From: Isoetes taiwanensis
Taxonomy: Eukaryota > Streptophyta > Lycopodiopsida > Isoetales > Isoetaceae
Length of the DNA: 64,000 nt
Direction of reading: 5' to 3'
NCBI GenBank assembly: GCA_021234155.1
Contig: JAJEKV010000078.1
Coordinates: 4,065,225-4,129,224 of the forward strand
Shown: in pieces, positions 43,492 to 55,596 of the stretch
Layout of the letters: the number at the start of each line of letters is the position of its first letter
How positions within the stretch are numbered: position 1 is the first letter of the stretch
Position numbers and translations under genes: made by a program
The notes under the pieces: model-generated
The model's input: only the letters and a program-made list of their open reading frames with translations
The model's database searches: none
What the model was told of the DNA's origin: nothing

Positions 43492-44874
43492 GATGGATCC
43501 CTTCAAATTTTCAAGGGATGCCAAACTAACAAATGAAAACTATCATTCTTGGAGGTGTTTATGAAGCACTATCTCACCTTCAACAAGCTAGGTGATGTCT
43601 TTTGGCGAGACTTCATCAGCACAAAGAATGCCAAAGCGACAAAAAATGAACTCTCTAGCGGGTTTCAACTATCAACTTCTTTGGTAGATCCTACCATTCA
43701 GCCTCAGTTGAAAGTTTGAAAGGAGTTCAAGGAGCTTTGGGCCTTTCTTGAGAGACAATTCTCTACTAAAGGCATGCCTCAACAAGGATTGATCAAGGAA
43801 AAGATTCGAATGGCCAAGCTAGCAGATTTTAAGTCTATGGCAGACTTTTTGAAGCAGATGGAAGCATGGAGGTTGGCTTATATTGCAGCCGGAGGTACAT
43901 ACAAGGAGGAAGAGCTAGTTCAAGACATCTTGTTAGCTCTACCAGCAGCATACAAAACTGTAAGTACCAACATCAGATATATGGAGCATTTTGATTACTC
44001 TGTTGCACAACAACGGCTCTTGCAAGAAGAAGTTGTTCTTAAGCGAGAGCATGGAGGAGGATCTGAAGCTGCATTTGTTGGACATGCTTCTACTCCTAGA
44101 AAGCACGATTTCAAAGAGAAGAAACCACATGATTCTGATTCTGATAAGGGTAAAGGCAGGCGCAAGCCTAATGTGGAGTGCTTTTACTGTCACAAGCATG
44201 GCCATTATGCTAGGGACTGCAATAAAAGAAAAGCTAAAGAGGCCAAAGGGGATGCAAAGAAATCTGCTGATAAAGGAAAAGGAGTTGAGCAGTCAAATTT
44301 GGCCGATACAAATGGGTCTAGTGATGATAATTGTCCCATTGAGTATATGTTTCAAGCTGCTGATTGCTACAGTCACCAAGATCAGTGGATCTTGGATTCA
44401 GGTGCCACCAAACACATGACAGGCAGCAAGAATTATTTTCAGCACTTGGATGTGCAAAATGAAGGGCAGGTCCATTTCGGTAATGGTTCTTCACAGCCAA
44501 TTGTTGGTAAAGGGAATGTGCAATTTCATTTCGATGATGCGAGTGTTAAAGTCTTAAAAGATGTCAAGTACATTCCAGGCTTAAGTGCAAATCTGATGTC
44601 CGTGTCCCAAATGGACAAAGGTGGCAACTTTCTTCTCTTTGGCGGTGGAGAAGCTATGATCTACAACTCAAATCCTCTTCATGACAGCAGCAGCAAAGTT
44701 CTTGCTAAAGGCAAACTTAGGCAAGACTTATATTACTTTTGTGGTGAGGCAAATGAGGTTCAACATGAGCTTGATTTATGTGTCATAGATCAGACCTTGG
44801 AGGAGTTGTGGCATGCTCGGTTCGGCCACATCAATGTGAAGCATTTGCATATGCTCAGTGGACAAGATGGTTGA
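43492..44874 (+). pseudogene. Copia E gag and protease
   Basis: MDPFKFSRDAKLTNENYHSW (43492-43551) is a copia gag start with the NYxxW signature. After a frame change the frame 43774-44874 is open: LADFKSMADFLKQMEAWRLA, one CCHC knuckle (CFYCHKHGHYARDC, 44180-44220), a lysine-rich linker, protease ILDSGATKHMTGS (44391-44430) and LEELWHARFGHINVKHLHML (44797-44856, the pre-integrase domain), stop TGA at 44872. Confidence 0.88.
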
Positions 44875-44879
44875 GAATC

Positions 44880-45640
44880 TCCCTCTCAATTCATTTAATC
44901 TCCAATGTGAAGCTTGCCATAAAAGGTAAGCAAACTCAAGTTCCTTTCCCACATGTTCTTTGAAAATGTTGCTGCGAGCCTTTGGAACTTGTCCATTCCG
45001 ATCTCTGCCATATGAGTGTGTCTTCTATTGGCGGATCCAAATACTTCATGACTTTGATTGACGATAGTACGAGATACATGTGGATTTTTCCTTTGAAGTA
45101 CAAATCTGAAACTTTTGATCCGAAAGCTTCGGGTTGAGAAGCGGTTTGGTCATCTGTTAAAGCATTGAGGACTGATCACGGTGGTGAATATATGTCAAAT
45201 CAGTTTGCTGATTTTTTTGGCTGAACATGGAATCTCGGCGGCTTGCGCCAGTGTGCACATGCTCAAAATGGTGTTGCGAAAGGTTTAATCGAGCGTTGGG
45301 CGGATTTGGTCAGATCCATGTTGTTTCATGCACATCTTCCGAAGCGGTTTTGGGCTGAAGCGCCTACATTCTAAACAGGTCGCCAACTAAGCTGCTTGGG
45401 CATCGGACGCCGTATGAAGCCCTTCGTGGTAAGAAACCAGATGTTTCCCATTTGCGTACATTTGGTTGTCTTGCCTTTGTATCTAATACTCTTGAAGCCC
45501 TCAAGAAGCAAGGCAAGTTGCATGAGAGAGCAACCAAAGCAATCTTTGTAGGCTATGCGCTTGATCACAAGGCCTACAAGTTGTATGATCCGATTGCAAA
45601 GAAAACAATTGTTAACGCTGTTTCACTTTCATGAGCGTAA
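44880..45640 (+). pseudogene. Copia E integrase, broken
   Basis: Fragments in changing frames: [20 protein letters not shown] (45045-45105), LRTDHGGEYMSNQFADF (about 45165-45215, second Asp), FHAHLPKRFWAEA (45325-45362), and an open C-terminal piece MRTFGCLAFVSNTLEALKKQ...FVGYALDHKAYKLYDP (45452-45600). The glutamate motif is lost (RKGLIER). Confidence 0.8.
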
Positions 45641-45795
45641 CCAAATTTGATGAGATTAAGTGGGACCAGCCAATATTAAGTGATTTTGCTGATGATTGTT
45701 TGGTTGGTGATCTTCGCAGCAAGGTCTTGGTCAATACTCTTCCAATGTTGCGGTGACCGTGTATCCACAAGGGAATTTGATGAAGCCCTCGATCC

Positions 45796-46845
45796 ATGGC
45801 GACCACTCATGGAAGAACTCCCTTTGAACTCCTTTTTGTGATGGTGGAGTCTGCGAGTAGTGCTCATGCACTACCTCCTCAAGATACTCCTTTTAAATTG
45901 TCTTCCAACTTGAGTGATTTCTCTTGGTCGTCATCCTTTTGTGATGCACAATGCAATGTGGCTTTGATGGCTCAAGTTTTGCAAGAGTCTTCTGATCCAA
46001 CTAGCTTTGCTGCTGCAGCAAAGGATCCAACATGGCAGCGAGCTATGGAAGAAGAGTATCAGCTTTTGATGAAGAATGATACTTGGAACTTGGTCCCATT
46101 ACTGCTTTGGAAAGCGTGCCATAGGATGTAAGTGGGTTTACTGGGACCAAGTATGCAGTGAGATGGTTCTATTAGCAAACATAAAGCTTTCGTCGGTAGC
46201 AAAGGGTTTGCTCAAGAATATGGCGTTGACTATGATGAAGTCTTTGCTCCGGTGGCCAGATTAGCAGTTAATTTACTCATCATGGCTTTGGCAGTCAAAA
46301 GGTGGAAGGTACATCAAATGGATGTGAAAAGTGCCTTTCTTCATGGCGAACTTGAAGAAACTGTTTACATGGAGCAGCCTCAAGATTTTGTGCAGCAGGA
46401 TAACGAGGAGTTCGTGTGCAAACTCAACAAGAGCCTCTATGGTCTTAAACAGGCACCGCGTTGTTGGAATAAGAAGCTCCATAAATTCTTCTTGAATGCT
46501 GGTTTTAGGCAGAGTACAGCAGATCCCAGTTTGTACTACAAGGCTGAGGCTGGTGAGTTATGCGTTGTTGTGGTGTACGTTGACGATTTGTTAATCACAG
46601 GCGGAGCACTTCAGCTTATTCAACACATTAAGGACCAGCTGTCACATGCCTTTGACATGACTAATTTAGGGTTATGTCACTTCTGTTTGGGCTTGGAAGT
46701 CCGCAAAGAACCTCGAGGGATCTTCCTACGGTCAAAAAAAAGATGCTCGAAAGTTGTTAACCAAGTTCAATATGTCGAATGTAAAACTTCATGTCCCATG
46801 GCTCCGGGACAAAGCTTAGCATGGTCTGGCGATACTCAGTTGTGA
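45796..46845 (+). pseudogene. Copia E reverse transcriptase
   Basis: First part 45960-46131 (DPTWQRAMEEEYQLLMKNDT), frame change around 46131-46250, then open 46252-46845: HQMDVKSAFLHGELEETVYM, SLYGLKQAPRCWNKKLHKFF, VVYVDDLLITGG (46571-46606), LCHFCLGLEVRKEPRGIFL. Stop at 46843. Confidence 0.88.
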
Positions 46846-46991
46846 TGCTTACGGTATGCGAGTCTAATTGGTGTTGGACTACTTTTGTACCTCACCATTA
46901 CGCAGCGTCCAGATCTTGCATTTTCGGTTAACTTCTCGGCGGTACATGCACACACCAAAGGTGAGCCATCGCACGCAAACTAAGCAAGTGC

Positions 46992-47522
46992 TTGCTTATG
47001 TCAAAAGGCACTATGGATGAAGGCTTATTTTACGGGCCCGGCAATCATACTCGACTTACTATATTTGTGGGGCCGATTATTGGGGTGTTCGGATACTCTG
47101 AGATCCACCACTTTGGAATGGTTGCCTCCTTGGGACCAAATCGCATTAGTTGGAGGAGATCCACCTTTGGAATGGTTGCCTCCTTGGGACCAAATCGCAT
47201 TAGTTGGATCTCCAAGCGACAACCAACTGTCTCTTTGAGCCTGGAGCTGCGGGAATTCAAGGCTCTCTCGGCTGGTGTACAGGAAGCTTTATGGCTGCAG
47301 AAGTTTTGGGCTGATTTTCAGCTGTCTTCCCCTCCACCAGCACTCTATTGTGATAATCAGAGCACCATCCAGCTTGCTCATGATCCCATGTTTCATGCCA
47401 GAACTAAACACATTGATACACACTTAATGTTCATTCGTGAACAATTTCTGGCAGGACAGCTTTCTTTGGCCTACTGTTCCACTCATGTCTTGAGTAGTCC
47501 TAGCATCAAAAAACATGAGTAA
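46992..47522 (+). pseudogene. Copia E RNase H
   Basis: LMSKGTMDEGLFYGPG, then a 58-bp tandem duplication inside the frame (47101-47212), then WISKRQPTVSLSLELREFKA, VQEALWLQKFWADFQL, YCDNQSTIQLAHDPMFHART and KHIDTHLMFIREQF. The catalytic ADWAG region is lost in the frame change before the duplication. Confidence 0.85.
47101..47212 (+). repeat. 58-bp tandem duplication in copia E RNase H
   Basis: TTTGGAATGGTTGCCTCCTT and GGGACCAAATCGCATTAGTT appear twice in a row (from 47112 and 47166), separated by GGAGGAGATCCACC. Two near-identical units suggest a recent slip or an assembly artefact. Confidence 0.88.
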
Positions 47523-47749
47523 ACTCGCTTTGGTTTGCATCTGGCATCTATTCTTGCAAGGCAGACTTTTTTCTCTTTAGGGAAGGTGGTTCATAATCAT
47601 TGTTTGAGCATTCTGCTTGGAACTTTTTACTCAGAGTGGTTGCCTTAAGCAACCTGGAGGTTCTAAACCAATGAGGTTGAAGGTCTTGCCAGAAACACCT
47701 TCAATATTTTGGAGGTTTTATCGAGACCATTTCCTGAAATTTGAACTCA

Positions 47750-50700
47750 TGGCTCCCAGGAGAACTAATGAAGCATCTGAACATGCTCAAGTACAGGAGA
47801 ATCATGAAGCCTCTGCTGCAGCACCAGGAGTGAGTATACAAGCTACAGGTATGCCTTGCCATTACTTTGAGTTGAATATGCCAATTCCTGTTCGTACTTT
47901 TTTTTTTTTGAAGAACTGAGACACTTATATTAAAAGAATGGCAATGATACAAGAGGAGTAGTGAGGAAAAAGAATGCCCCGAAGGGACAAAGACACCTCA
48001 GCACTCCATACTAAAAAACTAGAGCGTAAACTTCCAATCACCTCTAGTAATCACTGTACAAACTCCCCATTCGCATTTACAATGTGCAAAATATCTCGCC
48101 AGATGCAAAACTTTGTCTCCTCTAGGCCAGTAAACACACGAAAACTCTGGAATAGCTTATGTCTGAGTCGTGGAACTAGAGAGGTCGCGGGTTCTTTGAA
48201 TCCCTTGAAAAATCCATAAACGACGCGCCATTTCCAAATCAATTAAACCAACCACCCCTTACATAGATGGAAAAGCCCGCTTCTTAGGAGAGGACCATGA
48301 AGTGGAAACACATGAAGAAGTATCTTTCGGCTACACATCCCGATCCAGGAACAATGCTCGACCCAATCCCATGCAGCTTGCAAATGTGGGCACAAGACTA
48401 GACAATGTTCAATGGACTCCCGATGAGAGCCACAGCGAGGGCAAAAGAAAAACTCACGGTGGGCTTAAATCTATGCACCGGAACATTTACCCTAATGCGT
48501 GATTGCACCACTTGCCACAAGAGAACCCTAACCTTCCGGTGGGGGAGAGAGTTCCAAGTCCATGTCCGTGCGAGCGCCAACAAGAACCCCGAAGCCCGAT
48601 TGCCCACTTGTCGGAAGGAGGTAATGTATCATGAATAACCAATGTTGGTAACAAGTACGAACAAAACATGACTCATCGGCCCCTGAATGAACCTTCCAAA
48701 TCTGAAAGACCACCCCTCCACGGAGGAGAACGGGGAATATGCGATTGGAATACAGGGAGGCCTCTTGCTGCCGGATAGCTCGATCAACGCTCTTAAGCCG
48801 AAAAGCTGGCCTGAAAAACTCCCAAGGAGCCGGTTAGCCCATGCCAATACCAATCCTCCAGCCCGAGTCCAATGGGCCTCCGGTCCGGATGCGCAATTCG
48901 GCAGCCAAAGGCAAGTATGTCTGGAGGCAAAGGAACCCACGAAAAGGAGAAGTGTGATGAAATACCGCATAGTCTACCGGAAAAGCACTTCGCGACATGC
49001 TCCTAGGCCCTTGGTACACCCTTGAGAAAAGGTGGACGATGTGGGTACGGCCCTCGCACCATAAAGCAAGGCCCAAGGCAACTTCACTTAGGGGTGATGA
49101 TGGTTTGTGAAAAGCCACACAATTGGAGGGATTTGTAAAAGCAATGCCGCACTTTGTCACATTCGCATTACTTTTTGATCCAAGCAGGAATGCTAACAAT
49201 TTTCTAAAAACTTTTGAGGAGTACTATCGAGAATATGGAGTTTTTTGAGTTTAAAAAGTGTTTCAAAAAATGATGAGGTCGGAGCTGGGCTTGAATATGT
49301 TATGAGTCTAGGAGCCAATTCATGGGATGAATTGGTTAAGAAATTCTTGGCAAGATTTGGTAAGCTATTAGATCCTCGAATTTGATTTTTGAACTGCAAA
49401 CCTTTCATATTAAACATGGTGAGAGTGTGCACCAATATGTGGAGAGATTTGATCTTTACCTTGTTAAGTGTCAAATCAATCAGGTTCCAAACCACACCTT
49501 ACACCTTGTAGCATCTTTTATCGGAGGTTTGAGCAGCAGACCAAGAGCACACAGGAAGATGCTCAAGATTAAAAAACAAGAAGGGTTTGACACAATACAT
49601 AAGGCTTTTACTAAAGCTACTGAAATTGCAGACATGATTTCTTATCTTCCTGATGATATACACTCACCTCATGATCCTTTCTTTCCAAATTATGAGCAGG
49701 AATACATGGGACCAGGACCTGTACCAGTCTATGTTGTTCAAAAAGAAAAAAAAGGGCAAAAATGGAGGATCTTTCAAGGTCCCAGAGCAGATATATGAGA
49801 GCAGAAATATCCAAAGTATCTGAGGCCCTAGTTGAGGTGACCAAACAACTTCGAGAAATGAAGAATTCCAGACCCGAGAAAAGAATATACCCACCTTGTG
49901 CTCACTGTTCAAGAAACACTCATTCATCTGACTACTGCTGGTATAGGCATTGTACAAAATGTGGTAAAAGAGGGCATTTTGGTAAGGAATGCTCTGTTTG
50001 TGCATTTTGCAAAGCAGTAGGACAATATGAGGATAGATGTAGTGTAAAAGAGTATTTTGCTAGGCAAGAAAAGTCTAAATCCAATGAGCAAAATGCTTCT
50101 ATCAGGTTTGTGTAGGAGATTGAAGAACAGGAGGAAATCATGGCTATACATAAGAGAGGTATGAATAATGCAAAGGAGAAAGAGCCAGCACAAGCCAATG
50201 AGGATGTTAATGCTGTAAGACATAGAGAAGTCGAGCAAAACATGGTTGTACCTTCTCCCCCTGTTAGAAATATTTGAAAAAGATAAAGAAAGTGAGGACT
50301 TTGAGTATTTACTTAAGAACTCTAAAATTAGTGTTGACTTATCGACTCCGCTTAAGATAGCTCCATCTTACGGGGAAGAAGGTTCTAAATCGACCAAAGA
50401 AGATGAGTTTGCTCTAACCAATCATATTGAGGAGCATATGCTTACTCGGGAAGATTATGATCTGGAGCTTTTACTTGTGTTGCGAGAATGGGCAAAAAGA
50501 TATTGGCCAGTGGTCCTATTAGATGGAGAATCACCTTTTATGGTCTCGTCCGAATCATAAGCATCCTGCATCAATGGACTTATCCAATTAGTGTACACAA
50601 ATACACACTCCACATGCCAGAGATAACTACATACAATTTCTGCCTGTTTGTATTCAAAGATAGTGCTGGCGTTGCCTAATTTACCGGCAATACCAAAAGT
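47750..50700 (+). pseudogene. Gypsy-type gag F, interrupted by a LINE
   Basis: MAPRRTNEASEHAQVQENHE (47750-) opens a Ty3/gypsy gag. The frame is interrupted at about 47899 by a minus-strand LINE and resumes near 49165 (FALLFDPSRNANNFLKTFEE). Capsid (Retrotrans_gag): SWDELVKKFLARFGKL (49321-49370), LQTFHIKHGESVHQYVERFD (49394-49455), GGLSSRPRAHRKML. Zinc knuckle-like region CAHCSRNTHSSDYCWYRHCT and CGKRGHFGKECSVCAFC (49897-50010). The end, 50246-50560 plus a shifted tail, may be the start of pol. No RT or LTR of this element is in the window. Confidence 0.78.
47899..49160 (-). mobile_element. LINE 3' end, minus strand
   Basis: Starts on the plus strand with a T13 run (47898-47911), the poly(A) tail of a minus-strand copy. 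On the minus strand at about 48490-48345 is a zf-RVT motif, CPRCGSHRESIEHCLVLC (C-x2-C ... E-x2-H-x5-C), preceded by KVRVLLWQVVQSRIRV, the usual helix before this zinc finger in plant LINEs. Upstream (49199-48837) lies text like the end of a LINE reverse transcriptase. It is 5'-truncated to about 1.25 kb. Target-site duplicates are not clear. Confidence 0.75.
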
Positions 50701-51207
50701 ATGTTAATAAAAGTGGGCACAACATTATACTAAAGTTGCTGCTGCATACTTGTGCAGACCTCCATGTTCTAAAGAAGCCCTCGTCCATGCCCCTTGCTGT
50801 AGCAAGAGCTTAGGCATCCACTCCAATCTCAACCATCTCTCGAATATGACTGGCATTGTCAATTGCCCTGACTTCATCATTTCCTGGCCCTGTGTTTGCT
50901 GCTGCATAATTTATCCAGTCTTGTGTATCCATCCTCAAAAAGTTAGCTAATGGATTGAATGTTTTTTGGTTGCTGGCAAGGTCCCATCTCTTCAAAGGTG
51001 AACGGATGTTGGTAACTTTGTAAGATGTAGGCCTGACCAGGGGATGCAGCCCTCTATGCTAATTGACTGAGGATGCAACCCATCTCCCTCACATAAAGTG
51101 TGTGTCTTCAAGACTCGCAGACCCTATGTCCGTGTTTGTTTTTTGAGGGGCTACCATGCTATCACACTAATCACCGCTCTCTAGGTACTTGCATAATCCC
51201 CACCTCT
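50701..51207 (-). other. Minus-strand open stretch, unknown
   Basis: A minus-strand frame (50995-50810) reads RWDLASNQKTFNPLANFL, DWINYAAANTGPGNDEVRAI. It looks protein-like but matches nothing I recognise. It may be the far end of the transposase unit to its right or another fragment. Confidence 0.3.
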
Positions 51208-51262
51208 TCATTCGGGCCGCTTTCGGCACACATGTCTCCCAATTGTCATCCTCTCTAATGAT

Positions 51263-51289
51263 TTGCCTTGCCTTGCCTTGCCTTGCCTT
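51263..51289. repeat. (TTGCC)5 microsatellite
   Basis: Five perfect TTGCC units plus a partial one, inside the C-terminal end of the transposase frame (QRQGKARQGK on the minus strand). Confidence 0.85.
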
Positions 51290-51660
51290 TGTCTCATCCT
51301 ATTCCTAGCAGCCAACCTCTTAGCCTTTGCAGCCTCATTCAATAGTCTTTGGTAGCCAAAAATGGCTTTCACCCTGGATTGGCCTACTGGATACATAAAT
51401 GCCCCCTCACCTTTCGATGCTCTTCTCATACAAAGCTTCGCTTGCTTCCTACTTTCTCTCTAGTTTGTTTGTAGCATTTTCACTGGCTTCTTCTTTTTCA
51501 GCCCTCCTCCTGGCTGTCTCCACTTTCTTAAGGGTAGCTTGCTGGCTCTTCAGACTTTCAGCCTCCTCTCTTCTTGCCTTCTCTGCTGCAAGTGCTTGAC
51601 ATAATTCATTGCTGTTAATGTGCACTCTTCCATGCAGCTTAGGTGCAATGTCCCTTCTCC

Positions 51661-53649
51661 TCCTTGTTGCATCTTGTTTTTTTTTTTGAAGGACGACAAT
51701 CTATTATCAAGGAATATCAAGATATATACAAGGGACCTGTGACATGGGACTCAAAACCTAGAGGACAAGATGGTCCACTAAGCATATAATCATACACAGT
51801 ATATAATCATACTCCTTGTGCCACCTTGAGGCGTTTAATGGCCTCATCACAATCAGCATGTTCTACAACATCAGGATGATCATCACCGGATTATAAAGTT
51901 ATCATGCCATTTGAATAGAACGCGAGGCAGGATAGCCTCTTGAGATGACATAACTGACTTCTTCCTCGCTGCCTTCTTCCAATTGACCTGTTGCCATGAC
52001 TCTTTAGCGCACTGAAGATTAGGACCATCAGCCATAACAACCTCAGAAACATGAGAAGCAGAAGCAACAACGGGAAGAGTGGTAGGAACTATAGTCGCAG
52101 CTGACGGTGCTAAGGACGACACCATTGCGTGTTGTGTAGAGTATCTTCCATAGCCGAGGAATGCAAGACAAGCGGCAAAGGTGGATCATGAATAGATGAT
52201 GAAATAACAGTAGGAGCCTGAACCTGAGAAGAATGTTGAACAGATGCCTGAGATGCACGAGTACCTCAACGAAAGCTAGCAAAAGCCTCCTTATCAGGAA
52301 ATAAACGGGCTAATTCTGGACCATTCAGAAGCTTAAGATCCAACTTCTTATACCAAGGCCCGCTCTTCACAACTACACAATCTGGCAAAGGCGAGTCCAC
52401 AGGCATAGAAACACAAATCCTGGACCATTCATGACAGAGTGTGAGATATGAACCCCTGAACCCCAAGTCCCGTTGCAATTGCAACTAGAAATTGATGAAT
52501 CATTAGATCAGGAGGAAGGTTAGGTAACGAGAACCAAAGAAGGCATCTTTAATGCACGAATCAGGTGTGTAAAGCCGTGGAGAGTAATACTGGTACATTA
52601 TATATTCCCCACCAAGTGGATCAATCCCTCTTGATACCAAAGAGTCCACTGCATCACTACTTTCAAACATAATGAGAACAAAGTTTTTTGCCAACAACTT
52701 GATGGATTGGAAAGGAGGAAGTTGAAGGCGTCTCAGAAGCCGTAAATACGGAACCGTGAAAAATCTAAATAGCCACCAGTAAAATACCCAAGAACTGCAC
52801 AAGAAGACAAGTTCTCAGACACTTAATATGAGCTTGATGGTCCACCTCAACCACAGGAATACCAGAAGCTTGAACCACATTCTGACAATCAGACTGGTAA
52901 ATATGTCATTTGAAGGCAATTATTGTTGCAGTTGAATCTGTCGAGCTTTTAATGTGTCCAAGATTGCCGACAACTCATCCTTACTTCCTTCAGACAATAC
53001 CTGTAAAGCAGCTGCTACCCTTGCCTTTCTAGATGCACTAGATATATCCTTACAAAGCCAATCGCTAAATCTTTGATATGAAACTTTTGTAACCGAATCA
53101 GATGATTTCTAAGCACTATTATTTGCCTGAGGCTGAGGAACTACATTAGGACTGAAATCTGTACCTGGTGGATGCAAGTTCCCATTAACTTCCGCTCCCT
53201 TACTCGCAACGCCTTGCAAGGGAGGAAAATCCCTTTCTTCAAGAACCACTGGAGTAGCCAGCATCGAAGGCAAAGAACTTTCAACTGAATTATTTACCTC
53301 TTTTTGCGCAGCAATCGGGGATCACGTATCACCAAATTGATGATAAACTCACGACGCTTTGTGGCTGTCTTGATCTTTGGAACCATATCTGTCTTCCCCA
53401 TCCTTACTATAAGTGGCCGAAATCAAACAGACCAAAATCCGGCCCCTAACCTGATAGCAAACCCTAACAAAATTGATATTGATGGAGAGCTCTCGAAACA
53501 AGCTTTCCAACGAACTAAAGATCATCGAAAACGGAGTTCAGATGCTCAAGTTACAAGGAAAAACGACGGCAGCCCTAAGCGCCATCGTCATGAGCGTCCA
53601 ATCCCCATTGCTGATGAATGCCAAAATAGTGATCCTTGTTGCATCTTGT
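51661..53649 (-). mobile_element. LINE-type insertion with 17-bp TSD, ORF1 only
   Basis: TCCTTGTTGCATCTTGT occurs at 51661-51677 and 53633-53649. Next to the left copy is a T-run (51676-51687), the poly(A) tail of a minus-strand copy. The 1,955-bp body (51678-53632) carries minus-strand pieces of a plant LINE ORF1 (DUF4283-like): FQSIKLLAKNFVLIMFESSD, RGIDPLGGEYIMYQYYSPRL (52700-52580), then VSMPVDSPLPDCVVVKSGPW (52415-52350), then a poorly conserved end. No endonuclease or RT is present. Confidence 0.85.
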
Positions 53650-54803
53650 GTGCCCTGACTTGGAGCAACTTGGGATGATTGTTGACATGGAGTAGGACTT
53701 GCTGCTGGTCTAAGGAGTAGGACTCGCTGCATTGTTCCCAAACTATCCTCTGCACGGTCGCATGTTGCTTGCACGTGCTCCTCCCATTGCAAGTCAACCT
53801 CTTGCATGTTGAAGCCCTCCATGTTCAACCCTTGGTCATATGGTTGTTTGTTCCATTGGTTCATTCCCATCAACTTCATCCATTAGTTCAGCCTCATTTG
53901 CTGCAGGCTACACAATGGGACATCCAATCCATCTTCAATTCCAACTCCACTTGCTGGTTAGTCAAGTGGTGGTGCTGGCACATAAACTTCCTCCTGAGCA
54001 AAACTATTGCCTTCCTTTCATGAAACCAGCCTTTATATTCGAAAATTAGACCCAGAGCCATGGACATAGATATCAATTCGGTTATGTCTTCTCTCGTAGG
54101 TTCGGACTGCCTTTTTGACCATGTATTATGCCCTCAATCTTTTGAAAGCTGCCTTGAATGGCGCAAATCAAGAGACATCTAGTGGCTGCAACCTATGTGA
54201 TGTATGTGCAGGTAATAGTGCAAAATGTATTCCCATATCTTTGGGTGCCAAAATGACATCCAGTTCCACATGGCTTCCATGCCCATCAAGCAAGATCGAG
54301 ATGTGGTCGTTCGGTGATAATCCTCCAGGCACTCTAGATTGGAAGTGGGACAACCAAGACTTAAAGTGTTCATTTGTCATCCAAGCTGATTCTTTGGGGC
54401 TTGAATTGCTCCCTCCTCACACCTGGCTATGTTGTCCTGCCTCATCCTAGTTCCCTTGAAAATGTACATACTAGATATTTTAAACCCTTCTCCACCTGGA
54501 ACACCTTCGAATGTTGGATTATTCTCCTTGGCCAGGTCTACAACACGTTCCTTCACCGGGGCCAGTCACGCCCTCCCTATGGCCCAATCTACAAGTTCCT
54601 TTTCTTGGGATGGTGTTAGGATCTGTGGATGTCTCGCCATCTTGTGGGAAATTCGTCCATACAACCAGTCTTTGATGGATGATTCTGGGATACTAGATCG
54701 TCTAGAAGCTTCCCTAATTGAAATACCATATTCACTCACCTCATCTAGAGCATCTAGCATCTCCTCCTCCGTCCATTGGCCTCTTTTTGTTGGCTTTCGT
54801 CAT

Positions 54804-55596
54804 TGTAGCTCTCGATCCCTTGGCCTGAGGATTCTTCTTCTTTGATTTGGGCGCACAAACTCGCTTTGCTCGCCGTTATTGTCGGTCTGGCCGCGCCGGC
54901 GTTGTAGCATCGATCCCTGCTCGGCCTCTAGTGGACACCATTGGTCTAGCCTTCGCAGCGGGGGTTCAATTGAGACCCAAGTTTAACGCCGGGTTTGTGC
55001 ACGAAGTTCTTGATCCTTCACAATCACACCGATTTCCCATCTCCTTTGCATGCATTGAGGTTTTGGAATTTCACGAATTCCAAGCCCCTAAGATTGAATC
55101 ATGCCTCGAATGGGCATGTTTGGGGGTTCCTAGGTGCGCGATGGGTGGGTATACAAAGACGGGGAGCCATGGCTTCTAGGCTCATGAAGTCGCGACACCG
55201 GTGGTCGCTCAGGGGGGTGTGGGATGGCACCGAGGCGCTTTTGGTACCACAGTGGTACGGTGACGTCCGCGGTGGCAGGCGGATTAAATAAAGTGACCTA
55301 AATCCAGAATACCAACCGTAGCCCAAAACCAAAACCCTAAGCAAAAGACACTATAAGGTTTTTGCCAATTGGCAAGTTTTGGAGCATGAAATTTTCCTTG
55401 TCAATAACTATGAACAAGTGTGTGCTCAACACCAACATTGGCAATCCTACGATTTGGGTACTTCAATAAATATCCTCCATGTACGGAGACCTCATTCATA
55501 CATACTATTGCTCAGACAGAATAGAAGGTTATGGCGCTTGCAGCCTCACCGATGGGACCTGATACACCTCATTACTAGCATCCTTAAGCTACGGCC
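54804..55596. other. Region between transposase and cyclin H
   Basis: A plus-strand open stretch (54847-55176) overlaps what would be the 5' untranslated side of the minus-strand transposase and matches nothing. The last 200 bp (55400-55596) should contain the cyclin H promoter and leader; no convincing TATA box is seen. Confidence 0.4.

Larger units (their letters stand above)
51208..54803 (-). pseudogene. Pogo/CENP-B-like DDE transposase, split by a LINE
   Basis: ATG on the minus strand at 54803 (MTKANKKR), then, after a one-base shift, QWTEEEMLDALDEVSEYGIS and SIPESSIKDWLYGRI (54760-54640), a psq-type helix-turn-helix like the CENP-B N-terminus. The DDE part: YIFKGTRMRQDN (about 54470), MTNEHFKSWLSHF, ISILLDGHGSHVELD (second Asp, about 54300) and ALLPAHTSHRLQPLDVS (54220-54168), the DDE_1 signature of pogo-group transposases. 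A C-terminal part (AFKRL, MVKKAVRTYERED) follows, then the LINE (51678-53632), then a long charged coiled coil (AEKARREEAESLKSQQATLK, 51590-51520) with an in-frame TAG near 51465, ending about 51208. First catalytic Asp not located. Pseudogene of a transposon or a decayed domesticated copy. Confidence 0.75.

Noticed and set aside
54847-55179. Plus-strand protein gene of 110 residues
   Set aside because: It overlaps the start side of the minus-strand transposase, has no recognisable motif and no support from neighbours.
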